From the NCBI GenBank assembly GCA_030655145.1, contig JAURWD010000002.1, positions 1 through 38,115 on the forward strand: 38,115 nt of DNA. The letters are read 5' to 3'. Of this stretch, positions 1 to 6,823 are shown in pieces. Under the pieces are notes generated by a model. The model was given only the letters and a program-made list of their open reading frames with translations. It was not told the DNA's origin and did not search any database. This DNA is from Ferruginibacter sp. GTDB taxonomy: Bacteria > Bacteroidota > Bacteroidia > Chitinophagales > Chitinophagaceae. Both the position numbers and the translations under genes were made by a program. Position 1 is the stretch's first letter. Every line of letters begins with the position of its first letter.

Positions 1-312
1 GTAAATCAGAAAAAAATTGCCCTGGAACAGGGAGCAGGAAATACCGGGACTTACAAGCCACTTATAAAAGTTGGAACACGAAGAGTTGATAACAATATTC
101 ATATCAGCGTAGAAGATAACGGCAATGGCATCACGCAGAAGATACTTGAAAAAATATTTCAACCATTTTTTACGACGAAGCCAACAGGACAGGGTACAGG
201 ACTGGGTTTGAGCCTGGCGTACGACACCGTGAAAGCCCATAACGGCGAAATAAAAGTGGACTCTGAAGAAAATGTAGGTACAACGATCACGATCATCTTA
301 CCCATAAAATAA
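1..312 (+). CDS. Sensor histidine kinase, C-terminal fragment (5' end outside window)
   Basis: This is the last 103 codons of an open frame that enters from the left edge and stops at 310-312. It is the end of a GHKL (HATPase_c) ATP-binding domain: the G1 box reads EDNGNGI, followed by the F box and G2 box in FQPFFTTKPTGQGTGLGLS, then a final strand ending in TITIILP. The domain binds ATP and phosphorylates the kinase's own dimerisation histidine, which lies upstream and is not visible. The TTKPTGQGTGLGLSLAYD form is typical of large hybrid or soluble sensor kinases of Bacteroidota. No receiver domain follows, so the kinase ends with its catalytic domain. The signal it senses cannot be read from this part. 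Confidence 0.9.
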   Translation, partial: VNQKKIALEQGAGNTGTYKPLIKVGTRRVDNNIHISVEDNGNGITQKILEKIFQPFFTTKPTGQGTGLGLSLAYDTVKAHNGEIKVDSEENVGTTITIILPIK

Positions 313-492
313 CCAACGGCTAAACCCAGGATAGCCTCCATTTTGCCGTCCTGAATTTAGGGAAGTAATCGGGCCAGGGGACGAGAAGAAACAGGCAAGT
401 CAACAGCCGCGTTGCAACATCTTACAACAATGCGCTGTTGCCGTTCAATATCCACCAAAGAAAATTGCGCATATTGTTACTTGTAAAAAATC

Positions 493-1590
493 TCAGGAAA
501 CTATCACTCCAGTTTCAAGCAACTGCTTGTACAGCTCGGGATTTGATTCTTTTAACTCACTGAATTTTTTCTGTTGAGCAAGTAATTTTCGCGCTGCGTC
601 GTTTTTTTTATCGGTTTCATTTTTCCAATTCTCCACTACATCCAGTATTTCCACCTGGAGATTTTCAAGGAGATCATATCTGTCTTTGTAATAAAAAATT
701 GGCAGCACGGAATTGAATTTTTCCCAATGTTCAAACATAGCGTATACGCCCTCGTTTTTCAATAAGATGGGTCGAATGGGAATAGAAGGAAAAAAGGGAA
801 TGATGTGCGATAATTCCTGCGGGATACTTTTGGCATCTGTAAGATCCGCGATGACAAACTTTGACATACTGGCCAACAGTTGCACGGTTTCAGTCAGGTC
901 CCGGTTGTCTGAGGGGACGAAGTCAAAAATAATGGGGGCGAGGTCATTTTTTTTCAACTCTTCCCGCAAGGCGTCCAAAACGATCTTACGTTCCTCGTAA
1001 AAGCGGCCGAGGATGAGTACGGCCTTACAGGTGACGGTGTGTATCACGCTCCTGATATCTCCGTTGGTCAGTAACAAATAAACAAACTGCGCCATCTTCA
1101 GATCATCAACCGTTACGATGGGTTCGTTATCCCTGGTAATCACAAGCTCAGACTGGTTCGCAGGTGTTCCTTTTAAATCCCAGGTGGAAATACCATGAAC
1201 GAGTGCTTTCTGTAGGGAAGTTCCTTCTATCGTTGCCTGGGATAGGAGGGACATTTGCAGGTTTGCATTTGTGAGATCGGCATTGGTAAGATCGGCATTG
1301 CCCAGGTACACCCGGTAGAGGTTAGCACCCGAGAGTTTAGCGCCAACCAGTTTCACGCGGTTCATATTCGAGCGATACAGGTCGGCTCCGCGCAGGTCAG
1401 CATCACTGAGATTGACCTCCCTTAAATTCATCCGGCGGAGATCCGCGTCATGTAGATCTATACCCGACAAATCTGCCTGCAACAGATCGGCCGACATCAA
1501 ATCAATTTTTTCGTTGGGGTGGGCGGAGCGCCAGGCATTCCAGGCGGGTACACCTTGTTCAAGTAATTCTAATTGTTCCTGGCTTGCCAT
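493..1590 (-). CDS. Pentapeptide-repeat protein with C-terminal TIR-like Rossmann domain
   Basis: Protein of 365 residues, start ATG at 1588-1590. Residues about 29-130 are tandem pentapeptide repeats of the A(D/N)Lxx type (ADLLQ, ADLSG, ADLRG, ANLYR, ADLTN and so on), which fold into a right-handed square beta-helix used for protein contacts. Residues about 190-320 form an alpha/beta domain starting VLILGRF, with FDFVPSDNRDLTETV at 222-236, FVIADLTDAKS at 245-255 and PQEL at 257-260. This layout resembles TIR or nucleoside-deoxyribosyltransferase-like folds, and Glu259 sits where the TIR catalytic glutamate would be (inference). The last 45 residues are charged and probably helical. There is no signal peptide, so it is cytoplasmic. 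It is divergent from the lyase-like gene at 1747, with 156 bp between. The NAD-hydrolase activity implied by a TIR fold is a guess. Confidence 0.75.
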   Translation of the reverse strand: MASQEQLELLEQGVPAWNAWRSAHPNEKIDLMSADLLQADLSGIDLHDADLRRMNLREVNLSDADLRGADLYRSNMNRVKLVGAKLSGANLYRVYLGNADLTNADLTNANLQMSLLSQATIEGTSLQKALVHGISTWDLKGTPANQSELVITRDNEPIVTVDDLKMAQFVYLLLTNGDIRSVIHTVTCKAVLILGRFYEERKIVLDALREELKKNDLAPIIFDFVPSDNRDLTETVQLLASMSKFVIADLTDAKSIPQELSHIIPFFPSIPIRPILLKNEGVYAMFEHWEKFNSVLPIFYYKDRYDLLENLQVEILDVVENWKNETDKKNDAARKLLAQQKKFSELKESNPELYKQLLETGVIVS

Positions 1591-1746
1591 CGGCTTTGTT
1601 TAGTTTCTAAAAATAACGCAAAACCTGGCGCTTTCTTTTTCTCAATTTTATTAATGCTATTTTATTCGGAGTAAAAACTTAGCCGGTTTTGGATCAGCTG
1701 CATCCTCAAAGCTTACCTTACATTCAAGGCTCACCAGTTTGTTCAA

Positions 1747-2769
1747 ATGTTGAAGAAAATAATTTATATACTGTTCGTGGTAGGTGGAATTTTATTGGCT
1801 GTGTATTTTTTACAACCTGTAAAAAAGGGTAGCGCTTTGGACGGTATCACCAAATATGAAATTGTAGAGGATTGGTTGCACTTACCTGCAGGTTTAGTTT
1901 TGGGCAATCCGACAGGCATTGCCCTTGATGCCGATCAACACATCGTCGTCTTTCATCGAGCGGACCGGCGCTGGCCTTTAGTTGGCCCGATGCCAGGCAC
2001 TCCAATTCAGCACACTACAATCCTGGTGATACATAAAGAAACGGGAGAGCTCATCAAAAGCTGGGGAGCAAATATTTTCATCATGCCCCACGGTTTGAAA
2101 GTTGACAAGGAGAATAATATTTGGTTGACCGATGTCGGGCTTCAACAGGTGTTTAAATTTGATCCCGATGGTAAACTTCTGATGACAGTTGGTGAAGCCA
2201 GGATTGCTGGAAATGACCGTACCCATTTTGACATGCCGACAGACATCGCCATAGAAGCCGATGGATCGTTTTATGTGAGTGATGGGTATGGGAATAGCAG
2301 GATCGTGAAATTCTCCCCGGCGGGGAAATACTTGTTTGAGTTTGGAAAAAAAGGAACGGGAACCGGTGAATTTGAAATTCCTCATGGCATCAGTCTTGAC
2401 AGCACTGGAAACCTTTACGTAGCGGACAGGGAAAATGAGCGAATCCAGGTTTTTGATTCTCTTGGAAAGTTTAAAACGCAATATGCAAACGAAAGTTTTG
2501 GAGCGATCTGCGCTGTCGCATTTGACAAACACCAGTCGAAATTATTTGCTGTTGATGAGTACAATTTTTTAAAACTCCGGCACCGTGGTTCAGACATTTT
2601 TGTATTTGACAAGAAGGGCAAGGTTCAAACCAGGTTTGGAAGAAGTGGAGATTACACCGGCCCGGTTTGCTGGTACCACGACCTTGCCATTGACGAGGAG
2701 GAAAACATATTTGTGGGGGATATTTTGAACAACACCATTGTGAAGTTTAAGAAGCAATCGTCAAAATGA
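1747..2769 (+). CDS. Peptidylamidoglycolate-lyase (PAL)-like NHL beta-propeller protein, membrane-anchored
   Basis: Protein of 340 residues. Residues 4-22 are a hydrophobic N-terminal anchor or uncleaved signal; the rest is a beta-propeller of NHL repeats facing the periplasm. It aligns by eye along its whole length with the lyase half of animal peptidylglycine alpha-amidating monooxygenase, which splits peptidyl-alpha-hydroxyglycine into peptide amide and glyoxylate. The matching motifs are VFHRAD (Arg71), MPHGL (His115), WLTDVGLQQVFKFDP, SDGYGNSRI (Tyr181), IPHGIS (His213), VADRENERIQ and a late YHDLAI (His311). The three histidines, Arg71 and Tyr181 correspond to the zinc ligands and active-site residues known for rat PAL (His585, His690, His786, Arg533, Tyr654). 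No copper monooxygenase (PHM) gene is nearby, so the substrate is unknown. Confidence 0.8.
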   Translation: MLKKIIYILFVVGGILLAVYFLQPVKKGSALDGITKYEIVEDWLHLPAGLVLGNPTGIALDADQHIVVFHRADRRWPLVGPMPGTPIQHTTILVIHKETGELIKSWGANIFIMPHGLKVDKENNIWLTDVGLQQVFKFDPDGKLLMTVGEARIAGNDRTHFDMPTDIAIEADGSFYVSDGYGNSRIVKFSPAGKYLFEFGKKGTGTGEFEIPHGISLDSTGNLYVADRENERIQVFDSLGKFKTQYANESFGAICAVAFDKHQSKLFAVDEYNFLKLRHRGSDIFVFDKKGKVQTRFGRSGDYTGPVCWYHDLAIDEEENIFVGDILNNTIVKFKKQSSK

Positions 2770-2888
2770 TTCGCAGTATTGTTTAGGAAAAACAAAGTAC
2801 TGCCGGTTGCAGACTGAGGGTCTTTTCGGACATGGTATCACCTTTCTTTCGATCAAAATTTCATTCTAAAATATTTTTAAGAAAATTA

Positions 2889-2919
2889 TTGCGAAACCGA
2901 ATAGTTGCGCATATATTTG
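2889..2919 (+). promoter_or_regulatory. Predicted Bacteroidota-type promoter of the ArsR-AHSA1 operon
   Basis: A perfect -7 element TATATTTG (consensus TAnnTTTG) lies at 2912-2919 and a TTG -33 element at 2889-2891, with a 20-bp spacer that is inside the usual 17-23 range. The start codon at 2957 would leave a leader of roughly 30 nt. The -7 box sits at the centre of the palindrome described separately. Confidence 0.7.
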
Positions 2920-2934
2920 CAACCGAACGGTTTC
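2893..2934. promoter_or_regulatory. Palindromic operator-like site overlapping the ArsR promoter
   Basis: This is an imperfect 42-bp inverted repeat with dyad centre between 2913 and 2914. The arms read GAAACCG-N5-TTGC on the left and GCAA-N5-CGGTTTC on the right. Each pair of arms is an exact reverse complement, with an AT-rich core between. Because it covers the -7 box, bound protein would block RNA polymerase. The obvious candidate ligand is the dimeric ArsR protein encoded directly downstream, which would be autorepression; this last step is inference. Confidence 0.65.
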
Positions 2935-2956
2935 TCAACCTCAATATTTAAAATGT

Positions 2957-3277
2957 ATGAGACGTGATATTTTCCAGGCGTTAGCAGACCCGACACGGAG
3001 AGCCATCATTGCCTTGATTGCCTTGCAGGCGATGACGCCGAATGCGCTGGCGGAAAACTTCAATACGAGTCGGCAATCTGTTTCGAAACATTTGCGCATA
3101 CTCACAGAATGCGAATTAGTAAAACAGCAACAGCAGGGCCGGGAGATCTATTATTCACTTGAAATTGAAAAAATGAAAGAAGTAGATAAATGGATGATCC
3201 AGTTCCGGGAGATCTGGGAAACCCGGTTCAGGCAACTTGACAATGTATTATCAACAATAAAAAAACAGAAAAAATGA
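2957..3277 (+). CDS. ArsR-family winged-helix transcriptional regulator
   Basis: A 106-residue single-domain wHTH protein. It begins [20 protein letters not shown], the standard ArsR opening. The recognition region [20 protein letters not shown] is at about 37-56 and the wing GREIYYSLE follows. It has no ELCVCD-type metal-binding motif, and the only cysteine is in TECEL, so it is unlikely to be a classical arsenic or cadmium sensor. It belongs to the subgroup that pairs with SRPBCC/AHSA1 genes: the next ORF overlaps its stop codon by 4 bp (ATGA), which indicates translational coupling. Start choice: an ATG at 2953 is out of frame and the ATG at 2957 fits the family N-terminus. A palindrome over its promoter suggests it represses itself. 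Its effector is unknown. Confidence 0.9.
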   Translation: MRRDIFQALADPTRRAIIALIALQAMTPNALAENFNTSRQSVSKHLRILTECELVKQQQQGREIYYSLEIEKMKEVDKWMIQFREIWETRFRQLDNVLSTIKKQKK

Positions 3278-3792
3278 AAAAGGATTTGCAATTTAATTTC
3301 AACCTTAACAAAGAAACAAAAACAGCGGTGTTGGAACGGGAGTTTGACGCCGACCTTTCGCTGGTTTGGGATGCTTATACAAAGCAGGAAATTCTTGACC
3401 AATGGTGGGCACCAAAACCTTTTGAGTCAAAAACAAAGCACATGAATTTTGAAGTTGGCGGGCGCAGATTTTACGCCATGGTGAGCCCGGAAGGCGCGGA
3501 GCGGTGGTCTCTCCAGCAATACACCTCCATCACGCCCAAGACAAACTTTAAAATGCTGAATGCTTTTGCCGATAAAGATGAGCAACCAGAATTACCAGGT
3601 TCTGAATGGGACCTGAGTTTCAATGAGCAAGATGGGATCACAACCGTCCGTATCAGTATTTACAACGAGTCGCTCACCCGCATGGAGAAAATGATTGAAA
3701 TGGGTTTCAAAGAGGGAATCGCGATAACCTTGAAAAACCTGGAGGAATTATTATCCAACATGTCGCAACACAAACAGGAAGCAGCACATTAG
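3274..3792 (+). CDS. SRPBCC-family protein (AHSA1 / activator of Hsp90 ATPase-like domain)
   Basis: A 172-residue cytoplasmic protein. After a short leader of about 20 residues it has a single START-like helix-grip fold: [32 protein letters not shown] at the start, the usual [14 protein letters not shown] strand pair in the middle, and a long C-terminal helix ([21 protein letters not shown]) that closes the hydrophobic cavity. Such proteins bind small hydrophobic ligands; the Hsp90 link applies to the eukaryotic namesake and should not be transferred. It is coupled to the upstream ArsR gene by a 4-bp overlap and is therefore the likely target of that regulator. In many bacteria ArsR-AHSA1 pairs are stress-responsive, but the ligand here cannot be read from sequence. 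Confidence 0.88.
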   Translation: MKKDLQFNFNLNKETKTAVLEREFDADLSLVWDAYTKQEILDQWWAPKPFESKTKHMNFEVGGRRFYAMVSPEGAERWSLQQYTSITPKTNFKMLNAFADKDEQPELPGSEWDLSFNEQDGITTVRISIYNESLTRMEKMIEMGFKEGIAITLKNLEELLSNMSQHKQEAAH

Positions 3793-4001
3793 CCCGGAGC
3801 AAGCATCTGAGTGTTTATCGCTTTGTGCAGGAGAACGGATCATCTAGGCTTTGGCCTATTGCGATATAGGCGCTGAAATTGCATCCTGGATTTCTTTTAC
3901 ACATGCAATGTAAAAAGGCGAGGGAATTTTGCAAACCTGTCAACACAAACGGGTCATTCAACTGACTTGTTTGTGTTATAAACTTTCAATTGCCAGGTTG
4001 A

Positions 4002-4322
4002 TCATTGATGATAAACAGCATCTGTTACTTCCTCGAGCCATCGAACTGCTCCCTTCTCATTATTGCCAATCGCGACCTGTACAAACGCTGTGTCGGGGCT
4101 TGCTCCATGCCAGTGCAGGATATTTGGCGGACATTTGATCGCGTCGCCTTTACGAAGTATTTTTTTAGGTTGGCCTTTTTCATGGTAGTACCCAACACCG
4201 TCAATTGCCAAAAGGATCTGTCCCCCTGGATGTAAATGCCACTTGGTTCTTGCACCCGGCTCAAAAGTCACATTACCAACCGTGACAGGGTTCAGACTAT
4301 CTGCCACGATCAACGATTGCAA
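4002..4322 (-). CDS. Small cupin protein, 5' end truncated (no ATG)
   Basis: A single-domain cupin. The metal-binding motif reads WHLHPGGQILLAIDG (cupin motif 1, with the HxH pair and a downstream Gln) and PPNILHWHGASP gives the second histidine motif. The only in-frame start is TTG at 4322, which would give 106 residues. The family-like sequence continues upstream without a stop to about 4376 and reads VFPTGQKITNANFTGTAYLQ, which looks like the normal N-terminus of this cupin group (often annotated as carboxymuconolactone-decarboxylase-associated cupins). Above 4376 the resemblance ends and there is no ATG or GTG. The gene therefore seems to have lost its start codon at the same junction that cuts the AraC gene facing away from it. 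It may be a pseudogene, or may start at TTG. Confidence 0.7.
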   Translation of the reverse strand: MQSLIVADSLNPVTVGNVTFEPGARTKWHLHPGGQILLAIDGVGYYHEKGQPKKILRKGDAIKCPPNILHWHGASPDTAFVQVAIGNNEKGAVRWLEEVTDAVYHQ

Positions 4323-4366
4323 ATATGCAGTTCCCGTAAAATTAGCATTCGTAATTTTTTGGCCCG

Positions 4367-4843
4367 TTGGAAAAACGAGCCTTCTATGCTGGTCATTACG
4401 CGATCGATAAACACAGTAAAAAACTATTGGTTGATAATATTGAATTATTGTTGAACTATGGTGTTCGTTTTTATGATCGGCAATTCATAACGCGGGAGAA
4501 AGCACACCAGGGTATTTTGGAGCGATTTGAAACTCTGCTGGATGACCATTTTTCGAGCGACAAAGCGCAAGTAGCTGGTCTGCCATCCGTTGCTGATTGT
4601 GCGAAACACCTACATGTTTCAGCCGGCTATTTTGGAGATCTGATCAAAAAGCAAACTGGTCGCTCAGCCCAGGAATATATCCAGGCTAAAGTAATTGATG
4701 TGGCGAAAGATCGCATCTTTGATCTCGATAAATCCATCAGCGAAGTCGCGTATGAATTGGGATTTAAATATCCGCAACATTTTACCCGGCTATTCAAACA
4801 AAAGACCGGGATGACACCCAATGAGTACAGGAACTCAAATTGA
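4367..4843 (+). pseudogene. AraC-family regulator, N-terminal half missing
   Basis: The family normally has about 290 residues with an N-terminal sensor domain, but here only about 158 codons remain. Recognisable sequence starts abruptly at IDKHSKKLLVDNIELLLNYGVRFYDRQF (from about 4408), the linker before the DNA-binding domain. The two helix-turn-helix units are intact: LPSVADCAKHLHVSAGYFGDLIKK and KSISEVAYELGFKYPQHFTRLFK, ending in the signature GMTPNEYR. The only upstream start is TTG at 4367, and an in-frame stop precedes it at 4352-4354. The residue order suggests a deletion removed the sensor domain, the intergenic region and the first codons of the cupin. It could still act as a short DNA-binding protein if expressed, but it has no visible promoter. 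Confidence 0.8.
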
Positions 4844-4990
4844 TGAACACCCGTATTTTGTGTACGGATAATCTTCCATTGAATTAAGTAAGTATCCGCA
4901 GCAGGTCGCGGGTAGTTCGCTTCGCAAAAAAATGTATAAACAGCCAGGCTCAACAATTACCGGCGACTATTTACGACCCAACTGAATAAG

Positions 4991-5037
4991 AAAAAACGCG
5001 AGCCTGCATTCCAGTTATCCCGGAATGCAGGCTCGCG
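4991..5037 (-). terminator. Rho-independent terminator for the DUF6799 gene
   Basis: A perfect 16-bp inverted repeat lies at 4997-5012 and 5022-5037 (arm CGCGAGCCTGCATTCC) with a 9-nt loop. On the minus strand the hairpin is followed directly by six T (4996 down to 4991). It lies about 100 bp after the stop codon of the minus-strand gene at 5135 and is the natural end of that transcript. The AraC remnant ends at 4843 on the other strand, so the hairpin may also slow convergent transcription. Confidence 0.9.
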
Positions 5038-5134
5038 TATACTTTGTTTGCACTGTTCTAGATCTTCCTGCAGGTGTTCACCTGCTTCCTATAAACGAAG
5101 AGTTGATCAGTTACTTAGGTCTCAAGGCCGTTGA

Positions 5135-5485
5135 TCACATTTTGCGTTTCATCTTACCTTTCATCTTTGGCATTTTCATCATGCTGACCTTTCCATTCAT
5201 ATCCATCATCTCCCCGTTCTTTAACATCAGTTCAGCGCCGTCTTTCATTTTCACGGAACCATCCATCATGACCATGGTGCCGTTTTTCATGGCAAGATCT
5301 TTGTCCATTTCCATCATTTTACCATCCACCTGTAGCATCATTTTATTGTCCTTCATCATCACACAATCGTGCATAGAGGTTTTGCTTTTCATTTTGGGGG
5401 CAGTTGTTGTTCCGCCTGTTTCATTTTGTGCGGCTGCGTTGAAGCCAATGCTGAGCATGGCAAAAGCTATGATTATGTATTTCAT
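5135..5485 (-). CDS. Secreted methionine-rich DUF6799-domain protein
   Basis: A 116-residue protein with a clear signal peptide (MKYIIIAFAMLSIGFNAAAQ, cleavage after AQ). The mature part has one cysteine and an unusual composition: about 26 methionines in the whole protein, many in MM or MxM pairs. It is built from short near-repeats centred on (D/N)G: VDGKMMEM, KNGTMVMM, DGSVKM, KDGAELML, KNGEMMDM, NGKVSMM. This is the DUF6799 pattern, of unknown function. The C-terminal tail is MKMPKMKGKMKRKM, very basic. Paired methionines bind Cu(I) or Ag(I) in periplasmic proteins such as CusF and PcoC, so metal binding is possible, but that is inference. It follows the propeller lipoprotein gene by 21 bp on the same strand and ends at the strong hairpin at 4991-5037. 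Confidence 0.85.
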   Translation of the reverse strand: MKYIIIAFAMLSIGFNAAAQNETGGTTTAPKMKSKTSMHDCVMMKDNKMMLQVDGKMMEMDKDLAMKNGTMVMMDGSVKMKDGAELMLKNGEMMDMNGKVSMMKMPKMKGKMKRKM

Positions 5486-5506
5486 TTTATTTTTTTTAAA
5501 TGGTTA

Positions 5507-6652
5507 TTAAAAAGCTGCAATACCAACCGCGTGGGCGGGAAGGTTCGTGTATTCACCGATCTTATTCAGGTTTGGATTACCACCTATTCTGAACTGGGTA
5601 ATGGAATGAGCACCGGCGTTAACATTGTAGAGATAAAATTCGTTCCCGCTTAGAGTGATGTCGATTGGTGTGGCACCGGTATTGGCCGCTACTTTTTCCA
5701 ATAAATTAATTTTACCTGAAGCAGCAACTGAAAAAGAAGAAATGGTGTTGCTGCCCGTATTGGTAACGTATGCATACCGGCCATCGCTGGTGGCAGTTGC
5801 CCAACATGCAGCTGTTTGATCGGCATGAATTGGCCCACCTGTAAGCGTTGTTGCACCATTTACGGAATAAGCAGAAACGGTGGAGGCATTTGGCATACCA
5901 CCTGCAGCTTCTGTCACAACGATCGTGTTGTTTCCTGCGAAGGCAAAACCAAACGGCGTGGTGCCGGCAGAGCTAGTGCTAACCAATGTAGAAGGAACAC
6001 CTGATGCATTGACCATATACGTTGAAATTTTGTTGCTCATTTTTTCAGTAACGATCAATTTTCCGCCATCCGGTGTAAAGCTGATCTGCGCGGGGCCGGC
6101 ATTCATTTGGCTTAACGAAAGATTGGAGCCGTCAATAAAACTCAAAGCCCCATTACTCCCTAACCGGAACCCGGCAATATTGGAACTGGTGCTATTTACA
6201 ATGTAAACAAGATCGTCACTGACTGTAACACTGATTGGCATGGTGCCCTGAGTTGCAGCAGTGTTGGCAAGGGTAAGTGAACCATCTTCATGTATGCGGA
6301 ACGAAGACACGGAATTGCTGCCCGGGTTTACTGCAAACAACCAATTGTGTGAAGCATCGATCGTTACCGAACCCTGGGAGCCCAACCCTGCATCTGTTCC
6401 ATTTCCGCCAGAAGCTACTGCATCGGCGTACGCCAGGGTTCCGTTGGGTTTCTGAAATAGCCGCAGTACCCGGTTACCCGAAATTTCATTGCTCATGGTA
6501 TACACAAAACCTGTCCTGGGATTAATTTTTAATTTCGATGCTGAACTCAATTTTTCTGGTAAAAAACTTTCTTCCTGGCGTTGTTTTTGGCAGGAGAATA
6601 AAGTTGCTGAAAGAACTGCGAGGCTTAGCACCGTGTTTACTGTTTGTCTCAT
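5507..6652 (-). CDS. Lactonase-type beta-propeller lipoprotein
   Basis: The start was placed at the ATG at 6652 because it gives a lipoprotein signal, MRQTVNTVLSLAVLSATLFSC, with the lipobox cysteine at residue 21; an upstream ATG at 6691 only adds 13 residues with no role. The mature part has about 360 residues of seven-bladed propeller repeats of the 6-phosphogluconolactonase/YncE type. Each blade carries lines such as YTMSNEISGNRVLRLF, FAVNPGSNSVSSFRIHEDGSL, YVTNTGSNTISSFSV and LTLANTAATQGTMPISVTVSDDLVYIVN. Such proteins often bind or display rather than catalyse, and the substrate is unknown. It is probably co-transcribed with the DUF6799 gene. It starts about 170 bp after the end of the histidine kinase gene, so a link to that two-component pair is possible. 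Confidence 0.82.
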   Translation of the reverse strand: MRQTVNTVLSLAVLSATLFSCQKQRQEESFLPEKLSSASKLKINPRTGFVYTMSNEISGNRVLRLFQKPNGTLAYADAVASGGNGTDAGLGSQGSVTIDASHNWLFAVNPGSNSVSSFRIHEDGSLTLANTAATQGTMPISVTVSDDLVYIVNSTSSNIAGFRLGSNGALSFIDGSNLSLSQMNAGPAQISFTPDGGKLIVTEKMSNKISTYMVNASGVPSTLVSTSSAGTTPFGFAFAGNNTIVVTEAAGGMPNASTVSAYSVNGATTLTGGPIHADQTAACWATATSDGRYAYVTNTGSNTISSFSVAASGKINLLEKVAANTGATPIDITLSGNEFYLYNVNAGAHSITQFRIGGNPNLNKIGEYTNLPAHAVGIAAF

Positions 6653-6823
6653 TTTTTTAAATTGATGGTGAAGATTGTTTGTTAGCAGCACGCAGGCAAA
6701 AATTATTGCGCGGGCTGATTCGTCTTCAACAAAGGTTGATCAAAGTCAGTGAAATGATATCACGGAATGATGCCCTTTACATCCTTTAAGTATCACGAAA
6801 AAATGAGAATTGCTGGGAGAAAT

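Noticed and set aside
713..1000. Plus-strand 95-residue open frame opposite the pentapeptide gene
   Set aside because: It is antisense to clearly coding sequence, has no family features and its residues follow from the codons of the real gene.
1978..2532. Minus-strand 184-residue frame inside the PAL-like gene
   Set aside because: The plus strand encodes a complete motif set across the same bases; the minus product has no domain or signal and is a shadow.
4997..5037. The strong hairpin as a mobile-element end
   Set aside because: It has a T-run on the minus side and lies directly after a stop codon; no transposase or target duplication is present.
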